NCBI GenBank assembly: GCA_014378125.1
Contig: JACMOG010000363.1
Span: 1-5,083 of the forward strand
Direction: 5' to 3'
Length of the DNA stretch: 5,083 bases
Origin: Vitreoscilla sp.
GTDB lineage: Bacteria; Pseudomonadota; Gammaproteobacteria; Burkholderiales; Burkholderiaceae
How positions within the stretch are numbered: the stretch's first letter is position 1; each line of letters begins with the position of its first letter. Made by a program: the position numbers and the translations under genes. The notes below the pieces were generated by a model. That model saw only the letters and a list, made by a program, of their open reading frames with translations. It ran no database searches and was not told the origin of the DNA. Positions 1 to 5,083 of the stretch are shown one piece after another.

Positions 1-1057
1 ATGTTGGTCTGGAACGCGATGCCATCGATCACGCCGATGATGTCGGTGATCTTCTTCGAGCTCTCGGTGATGCCATCCATCGTGGCCACCACCTGTCCCA
101 CCACCTCGCCGCCGCGCGCCGCCACCGTGGACGCGCCCTCGGCCAGCTCGCTGGCGCGGCGCGCCGTGTCGGCGTTGAGCTTGACCGTGGCCGTGAGCTC
201 CTCCATCGACGCGGCCGTCTGCTGCAGGTTGCTGGCCTGTTCCTCGGTGCGCTGGCCCAGGCCGGCGTTGCGGTGATGGCCACGAGGCCCTCGTTCATGT
301 GCTTGAGCGCGCCCAGCAGGGTGCCGATCTCGTCGTGGCGGTCGACGACGATGGTCGAGCCGAGGTCCCCCGCGGCCACGGTCCTGGCCACCTTCACGGC
401 CACGGCGATGCCGTCGGTGATGGAGCGGATGAGGCTCAGGCTGACGAGCGCGGCCACGGCCAGCACGACGCCGCTGATGGCCAGCGTCGACCACAGCACC
501 AGCGTATAGAGCTTCTGGGCCGCGTGGTATTCGGCGCCGGCGCCGTCGAGCTGCACCAGCGCCAGCTTGTCGATCGTGTCGGCCAGCGGATCCATCGCCG
601 GATAGAGCTTGGTGGACGTGAGGGTGCGCAGGCCGTCGACGTCGCCCTTGTCGAGCAGCGACAGCAGCTCGCCGGTGACCGCGTCGGCCGTCACGATCAG
701 CGCCGACGCCTGCTGCGCCAGCGTCCGCTCCTGCTCGTCGAGTTCCGTGGCCAGGTAATCCTTCCAGCGCGCGCCACCCTTGGCCAGCGCTGCCTTGACC
801 TGCGTCGACGCGGCAGCCGGCGCCAGCGACCCGCCGGCGGCCTTGTGGGCGATGTCGACGATGTCGTTGTACGCGTCGCTGGCATGCTTGAGCTGCTCCA
901 GCGAGATCACGCGGTCGTTGTAGAGCGACCCCAGCGACACGTTGCTGGCATTCATGCGAAACACGAGGAAGCTGGCGGCGATGACGAGCAACGCCAGCAG
1001 GCTGCCGACGAGCAGCAGGAGACGGGTCTTGATGGTCAGGCTTTTCATGGGAGGCAT
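1..1057 (-). pseudogene. Methyl-accepting chemotaxis protein, frameshifted, 3' end outside window
   Basis: This is a transmembrane chemoreceptor that would sense ligands in the periplasm and control the CheA kinase. Counting from the start at 1057, residues 10-33 form the first membrane helix. Residues 34-180 look like a four-helix-bundle MCP sensor ([19 protein letters not shown]). Residues 183-210 are the second membrane helix, followed by a HAMP domain to about 262 ([27 protein letters not shown]). After codon 262 (positions 274-272) the frame becomes Arg/Pro-rich nonsense and stops at 29. The shifted frame from 269 down to 1 instead reads a classical signalling domain: [20 protein letters not shown], then [14 protein letters not shown] and [12 protein letters not shown], with a methylation-type QQ/EE segment. 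Relatives have roughly 20 more residues between EGLVAI and GNAxLxQRTEEQ, so this is an out-of-frame deletion rather than one lost base. An in-frame ATG at 1048 (MKSLTIKTR) is an alternative start; neither start has a strong ribosome binding site. The gene is clearly an MCP; whether the break is real or an assembly fault is open. Confidence 0.85.
262..276 (-). other. Frameshift/deletion junction inside the chemoreceptor gene
   Basis: On the minus strand the frame reads ...GLVAIT through codon ACC at 274-272. The family-like reading resumes at AAC (269-267) as [11 protein letters not shown], leaving two bases (271-270) between the frames. Restoring a GGC codon there would give the common TGNA turn, so one base is lost at the junction itself. 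In addition, the VGxVRxGTDxIxTASxQIA stretch that normally links HAMP to this turn is absent. The frame change is read directly from the sequence; the size of the missing piece is inferred from the family pattern. Confidence 0.8.
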
Positions 1058-1093
1058 CCGGATGACGCGCCTCGACGAGACGGTTACCCCCCC

Positions 1094-1120
1094 ATTTCGG
1101 CCCCCCGACGCTCAACCTTA
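1094..1120 (-). promoter_or_regulatory. Candidate sigma-28 (FliA) promoter for the chemoreceptor
   Basis: On the minus strand TAAGGTTG (1120-1113) is followed after exactly 11 bases by GCCGAAAT (1101-1094). The established FliA consensus is TAAAGTTT-N11-GCCGATAA, so six of eight bases match in each box and the spacing is ideal. The -10 box ends 36 bases before the ATG at 1057, a sensible leader length. Chemoreceptor genes are typical members of the sigma-28 late flagellar regulon, which makes the location meaningful. The match is by eye, not scored against a matrix. Confidence 0.6.
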
Positions 1121-1161
1121 ACCCGAGCTGAGCCGCCGCTGAACCGGCCCCGTGCACCCCA

Positions 1162-2247
<1,086 letters not shown>

Positions 2248-2333
2248 TTAAGCCGGCAACGAGCAGCGGGGAATCGGATTTCGGGCCGCGACGGGGTTTC
2301 GGCTATCGTCCGAGGTTCCCCTTCCCGTTCCGC

Positions 2334-2337
2334 AGGT
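2334..2337 (+). promoter_or_regulatory. Ribosome binding site supporting a TTG start
   Basis: AGGT lies five bases before the TTG at 2343. The first in-frame ATG, at 2358, has no purine-rich stretch at a usable distance, so this weak site favours the TTG start. Confidence 0.45.
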
Positions 2338-2342
2338 CCTTC

Positions 2343-3131
2343 TTGAACTTCGATCTCATGCACGCCGTGGCCGGCCTGTTGGTGGGCGCCATCGTCGGCG
2401 TCACCGGCGTGGGCGGCGGTGCCCTCATGACGCCCATCCTCGTGATGCTGTTCGGCGTCGCTCCCACCACCGCGGTGGGCACCGACCTGCTCTATGCGTC
2501 GGTCACCAAGATGTTCGGCACGGCGGTTCACCACAAGGCGGGCACCGTCGACTGGCAGATCGTGCGCCGCCTGGCGCTGGGCAGCCTGCCCGCCGCGGCC
2601 CTCACGCTGGCCTGGATGCACTTCTCGCACGTGGGGCAGCTGCGCAGCGGCCTCATCACGTTCACGCTGGGCGTCGCGCTGGTGGTGACGGCGCTGGGCA
2701 TCCTGTTCAAGGCGCAGATCCACTCGCTGGGGACGCGGTTCCGCCTGGGCGACAGTGCGCGCTTCAAGGCCATGCAGCCCGCCATGACCGTGCTGTGCGG
2801 AGTGCTGCTGGGCGCCATGGTGACGCTCACCTCGGTGGGCGCCGGCGCGCTGGGCACGGCGATGCTGGTGTATCTCTATCCGCTGCGGCTGTCGGCCGGC
2901 AAGCTGGTGGGCACCGACCTGGCGCACGCGATCCCGCTCACGCTGATCGCCGGCATGGGGCACCTGGCGCTGGGCAACGTCGACCTGGCGCTGATGCTCA
3001 ACCTGCTCGCGGGCTCGATCCCGGGCGTGGTGATCGGCTCGTACGTGAGCACGCGCGCGCCTGTCGGGCCCCTGCGCATCGCGATCGCGTTCGTGCTGCT
3101 GTTCGTGGCCTGGAAGATGGTGGCGCGCTGA
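2343..3131 (+). CDS. TauE/SafE (TSUP) family anion transporter
   Basis: This is an inner-membrane protein of the sulfite exporter TauE/SafE family, whose members move small anions such as sulfite, sulfoacetate or related organic acids. The 262-residue protein is of normal family length and almost entirely hydrophobic, with about eight predicted helices. It shows the expected internal duplication. In the first half GVTGVGGGALMTP...TTAVGTDLLYASVTK (residues 19-56) is echoed in the second half by TSVGAGALGTAM...SAGKLVGTDLAHAIPL (163-199). A polar linker around residues 123-143 separates the halves. The start is read as TTG with AGGT upstream; ATG at 2358 would remove only five residues. The gene stands alone, divergent from adenine deaminase and convergent with the next gene. 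No sulfur, taurine or cysteine-regulon gene is near, so the substrate cannot be named. Confidence 0.9.
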   Translation: MNFDLMHAVAGLLVGAIVGVTGVGGGALMTPILVMLFGVAPTTAVGTDLLYASVTKMFGTAVHHKAGTVDWQIVRRLALGSLPAAALTLAWMHFSHVGQLRSGLITFTLGVALVVTALGILFKAQIHSLGTRFRLGDSARFKAMQPAMTVLCGVLLGAMVTLTSVGAGALGTAMLVYLYPLRLSAGKLVGTDLAHAIPLTLIAGMGHLALGNVDLALMLNLLAGSIPGVVIGSYVSTRAPVGPLRIAIAFVLLFVAWKMVAR

Positions 3132-3136
3132 GCGCG
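3124..3136. repeat. GC hairpin at convergent gene ends, stop codon in loop
   Basis: CGCGC (3124-3128) and GCGCG (3132-3136) are perfect inverted repeats. The TGA stop of the transporter gene (3129-3131) is exactly the three-base loop. The stop of the opposing gene (TCA on the plus strand, 3137-3139) follows at once. It could help separate the two convergent transcripts, but no T-tract follows on either side, so it is not a classical intrinsic terminator. Confidence 0.4.
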
Positions 3137-3913
3137 TCAACCATGATGGCAGCGCCGCGCCACGCGGCTCAGCTTCGACGCCATCTTGCCGGCCACCTTG
3201 TCGGCCACCTTGCGTCCGGCCATGCCGTCGCCGGTGTCGAAGTGCGGCGTCCACTTCTTGCCTTCGGGCGCCCGCTCGTCCCAGAACATGAGGTAGCCGC
3301 CGGGCGCGATGGAGAACGGCGCCAGCGACTGGCCCGGCTCGACGCGGCCCAGGAAGTCGTTGCGCGCGCCGTCCACGGGCTTGCGCGCGAACCAGCCAGG
3401 CAGCACGAAGTTCTGCACGGTCACGCCCTCGATCTCGTAGCAATCGCCCGACACCGCGTCGCACAGCTCGAACTGGTGGAACACCAGCTGGCGGTGATCG
3501 AGCGGATGCGGGCCCTGCACGAGCAGGTTGTTCAGCGGGTCGCCCACCAGCTCGATGGCCTCGTGCGACAGCGCCACCGTCCACGAGTCGGCGCCTTCGG
3601 TGCAGGCGTCGAGGAACACGAAGCCGAACGGCACGTCGGCGTTGTTGCCGTCGTGGTACCCCTCGGTGCCGTCCATGGTGGGCTTGTCCAGGATGTAGAG
3701 CACGGCGTCGCCGCGTCGCCCCGGCAGCGTGGGCAGGTCGACCTGGCGATCGCGTTGCGCGGGCATGCGGCCCGCGCTGTCCACACGCAGGCGGGCGCCG
3801 AACTGCCAGTGCGGATAGAAGTCTTCTTCCAGCTGGCGGTTGACGGCGCGCACGGCCTTCTGCAGGTCGGCATCGTTGAGACCCCTGCTTCGATTGACGA
3901 CTGAAATCAACAT
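3137..3913 (-). CDS. Conserved protein of unknown function with HEAIE motif
   Basis: I cannot assign a function. The 258-residue protein has no signal peptide or membrane helix and looks soluble. It opens with MLISVVNRS and an N-terminal helical region (DADLQKAVRAVNRQLEEDF), and the core contains VLYILD (71-76) and GYHDGNN (85-91). The segment ALSHEAIELVGDP (114-126) resembles a zincin helix, but the third usual ligand is Glu rather than His (HExxE). Next come FELCDAVSGDCYEIEGV (148-164), with Cys151 and Cys158, and NFVLPGWF (168-175). I recall similar hypothetical proteins in other bacteria with LSHExxE, ELCDPxxGDxYEI and PGGYL in this order, suggesting a real conserved domain, possibly metal-binding. 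The C-terminal 28 residues are basic and Ala/Lys-rich (GRKVADKVAGKMASKLSR). The start at 3913 is preferred because GAGGGAG lies six bases upstream; the longer reading from 3934 has no such site. It is divergent from the glutaminase gene. Confidence 0.8.
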   Translation of the reverse strand: MLISVVNRSRGLNDADLQKAVRAVNRQLEEDFYPHWQFGARLRVDSAGRMPAQRDRQVDLPTLPGRRGDAVLYILDKPTMDGTEGYHDGNNADVPFGFVFLDACTEGADSWTVALSHEAIELVGDPLNNLLVQGPHPLDHRQLVFHQFELCDAVSGDCYEIEGVTVQNFVLPGWFARKPVDGARNDFLGRVEPGQSLAPFSIAPGGYLMFWDERAPEGKKWTPHFDTGDGMAGRKVADKVAGKMASKLSRVARRCHHG

Positions 3914-3919
3914 GGACGG

Positions 3920-3926
3920 CTCCCTC
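3920..3926 (-). promoter_or_regulatory. Strong ribosome binding site deciding the start at 3913
   Basis: On the minus strand GAGGGAG is followed by six bases (CCGTCC) and the ATG at 3913. The in-frame ATG at 3934 lies upstream of this site and would translate through it, so the shorter protein is favoured. Confidence 0.7.
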
Positions 3927-4024
3927 GCTTGCATGCGTGTGGCGCCGATTGTCGGGTCAGTCGCCCGAACGTGCCACTACTTCGCGGCCGCGATCGTGAG
4001 CTCGTCCACCAAGAGAGCGAGCCC

Positions 4025-4030
4025 GGGAGA
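4025..4030 (+). promoter_or_regulatory. Ribosome binding site deciding the glutaminase start
   Basis: GGGAGA is followed by six bases (TACTGC) and ATG at 4037. The open frame extends up to an ATG at 3929, but that extension has no ribosome binding site, does not resemble the family, and lies in the divergent promoter region. Confidence 0.7.
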
Positions 4031-4036
4031 TACTGC

Positions 4037-4981
4037 ATGTCGACCGCCTTCGCCCACGAGTCCTCCATGGATTACACGTCCGTCCTGCAACAGATCGAGC
4101 ACGAACTGAAGCCCGTCATCGGTCAGGGCCGGGTCGCCAGCTACATCCCCGAGCTGGCCAAGGTGCCGCCGCATCACTTCGGCATGGCGGTGGTGGCCGT
4201 CGACGGCAGCCTGCACACGGTGGGCGACGCGCGCATCCCGTTCTCGATCCAGTCCATCTCCAAGCTGTTCACGCTGGTGATGGCGCTGCAGCTGGAAGGC
4301 GAGCGCGTGTGGAACCGCGTGGGGCGCGAGCCGTCCGGCACGCCGTTCAACTCGCTGATCCAGCTCGAGGCCGAGAGCGGCAAGCCGCGCAACCCGTTCA
4401 TCAACCCCGGCGCGCTGGTGTGCACCGACATCCTGTGCACGCGCTACGCCGTGCCGGAGAACGCGGTGGTGGAGTTCCTGCGGCCGCTGTGCGGAAGCGC
4501 GGACGTGCACTACAACCGCGCCGTAGCCGCGTCCGAACGCCGCACCTCGCACCGAAACGCCGCCATGGCCCACCTGATGAAGGCGTTCGGCAACCTCACC
4601 AACGACGTCGACGACGTGCTCGACGCGTATTGCCGCCACTGCGCCATCGAGATGAACTGCGTGGAGCTGGCGCACGCGGCCCGCTTCCTGGTGCACGGCG
4701 GCGGGCACCCCGACGGCCAGGGCGCGATCCTCGATACCAGCCTGGCCAAGCGCATCAACGCGTTGATGCTCACCTGCGGCACCTACGACGCCGCCGGTGA
4801 ATTTGCCTACCGCATCGGCCTGCCGTGCAAAAGCGGCGTCGGCGGCGGCATCGTCGCCGTGGTGCCCGACCAGCTCACCGTCTGCGTCTGGTCCCCGGCG
4901 CTGGACGCCAGCGGCAATTCGCTGCTCGGCATGCACGCGCTGGAGCTGTTTGCGGCGCGCACCGGTTTGTCGATTTTTTAG
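4037..4981 (+). CDS. glsA: Glutaminase (serine-dependent beta-lactamase fold)
   Basis: This enzyme hydrolyses L-glutamine to L-glutamate and ammonia in the cytoplasm. The 314-residue protein closely follows the E. coli YneH (GlsB) pattern along its whole length: IGQGRVASYIPELA (28-41), FSIQSISKLFTL (69-80) with the nucleophile/base pair S73-xx-K76, VGREPSGTPFNSLIQLE (95-111), and RNPFINPGAL (118-127). It continues with SERRTSHRNAAMAHLMKAFGN (167-186), the tyrosine region CGTYDAAGEFAYRIGLP (247-263) and KSGVGGGIVAVVP (265-277), and ends with WSPALDASGNSLLG. No key residue seems missing. The start at 4037 gives an N-terminus only slightly longer than YneH; ATG at 4067 is a weaker alternative. 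The 123 bases before it hold the divergent promoters, but I see no clear sigma-70 boxes. A small gene begins eight bases after the TAG stop and may be cotranscribed. Confidence 0.95.
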   Translation: MSTAFAHESSMDYTSVLQQIEHELKPVIGQGRVASYIPELAKVPPHHFGMAVVAVDGSLHTVGDARIPFSIQSISKLFTLVMALQLEGERVWNRVGREPSGTPFNSLIQLEAESGKPRNPFINPGALVCTDILCTRYAVPENAVVEFLRPLCGSADVHYNRAVAASERRTSHRNAAMAHLMKAFGNLTNDVDDVLDAYCRHCAIEMNCVELAHAARFLVHGGGHPDGQGAILDTSLAKRINALMLTCGTYDAAGEFAYRIGLPCKSGVGGGIVAVVPDQLTVCVWSPALDASGNSLLGMHALELFAARTGLSIF

Positions 4982-4989
4982 CCCGCACC

Positions 4990-5083
4990 ATGATCCCCAT
5001 CCGCAAAGAATGCCCGCCCGGTGCCTGCACCTGCCAGCGCGAAAAGCTACTGGCCGACCCGCAGGCCGATCTGCGCATACTGC
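4990..5083 (+). CDS. N-terminus of small Cys-containing protein of unknown function (partial)
   Basis: An ATG eight bases after the glutaminase stop opens 31 codons that stay open to the window edge. The reading has three cysteines in CPPGACTC (residues 8-15), followed by a charged helical stretch (QREKLLADPQADLRIL). Codon use is G/C-rich at third positions like the neighbours. I recall short Burkholderiales hypothetical proteins beginning with a CPPGAC-type motif and an LLADPxADLRxLRL stretch, which supports a real gene, but I know no function. The Cys cluster could bind metal, though no partner ligands are visible in the part shown. There is no clear ribosome binding site, so translational coupling to the glutaminase gene is plausible. 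Confidence 0.65.
   Translation, partial: MIPIRKECPPGACTCQREKLLADPQADLRIL

Noticed and set aside
1110..1133. Inverted repeat GCTCA/TGAGC between adenine deaminase and the chemoreceptor as a terminator
   Set aside because: Only five pairs with a 14-base loop and no T-tract; it overlaps the sigma-28-like promoter, which explains the region better.
2795..3904. Long plus-strand open frame over the transporter end and HEAIE gene
   Set aside because: Low-complexity shadow frame; the other frames hold clear protein families.
3952..3968. TCGGG/CCCGA stem-loop in the divergent gap before glutaminase as an operator or terminator
   Set aside because: Five pairs with a seven-base loop is expected by chance in such GC-rich DNA, and no known operator pattern matches.
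3977..4936. 319-codon minus-strand open frame opposite glutaminase
   Set aside because: His/Val/Gly/Arg-rich antisense shadow of a well-conserved glutaminase.
4971..4981. Run of six T at the end of glutaminase as an intrinsic terminator
   Set aside because: No stable GC stem sits directly before it, and the next open frame starts eight bases after the stop.

Overview
This window looks like ordinary chromosome from a G+C-rich betaproteobacterium, most likely Burkholderiales. The basis is the strong G/C preference at third codon positions, the HAMP/MCP architecture with a four-helix-bundle sensor, and the resemblance of the protein sequences to those I know from that order. I see no mobile element, RNA gene, CRISPR array or phage gene, and intergenic gaps are short (6 to 125 bases).

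Layout from left to right. Positions 1-1057 (minus) hold most of a methyl-accepting chemotaxis protein whose 3' end lies outside the window. Its coding frame is broken near position 270, where about 20 codons between the HAMP domain and the signalling domain also appear to be missing. A good match to a flagellar sigma-28 promoter sits just upstream (1094-1120). Positions 1162-2217 (minus) encode an adenosine-deaminase-superfamily enzyme that fits the adenine deaminase branch better than true adenosine deaminase. Across a 125-base divergent gap, 2343-3131 (plus) encodes a TauE/SafE (TSUP) membrane transporter with a TTG start. It converges, with only five bases between the stop codons, on a conserved protein of unknown function at 3137-3913 (minus) that carries an HEAIE motif and a basic C-terminal tail. 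Divergent from that gene, 4037-4981 (plus) encodes a serine-dependent glutaminase, followed eight bases later by the first 31 codons of a small Cys-containing protein of unknown function that runs off the end (4990-5083).

Functionally the genes do not form one pathway. Two of them (adenine deaminase and glutaminase) release ammonia from nitrogen compounds, TauE/SafE proteins export small sulfur- or carbon-containing anions, and the chemoreceptor belongs to the motility regulon. I found no convincing new multi-gene system. The observations most worth checking are the broken chemoreceptor with its apparently intact sigma-28 promoter, and the uncharacterised HEAIE protein.
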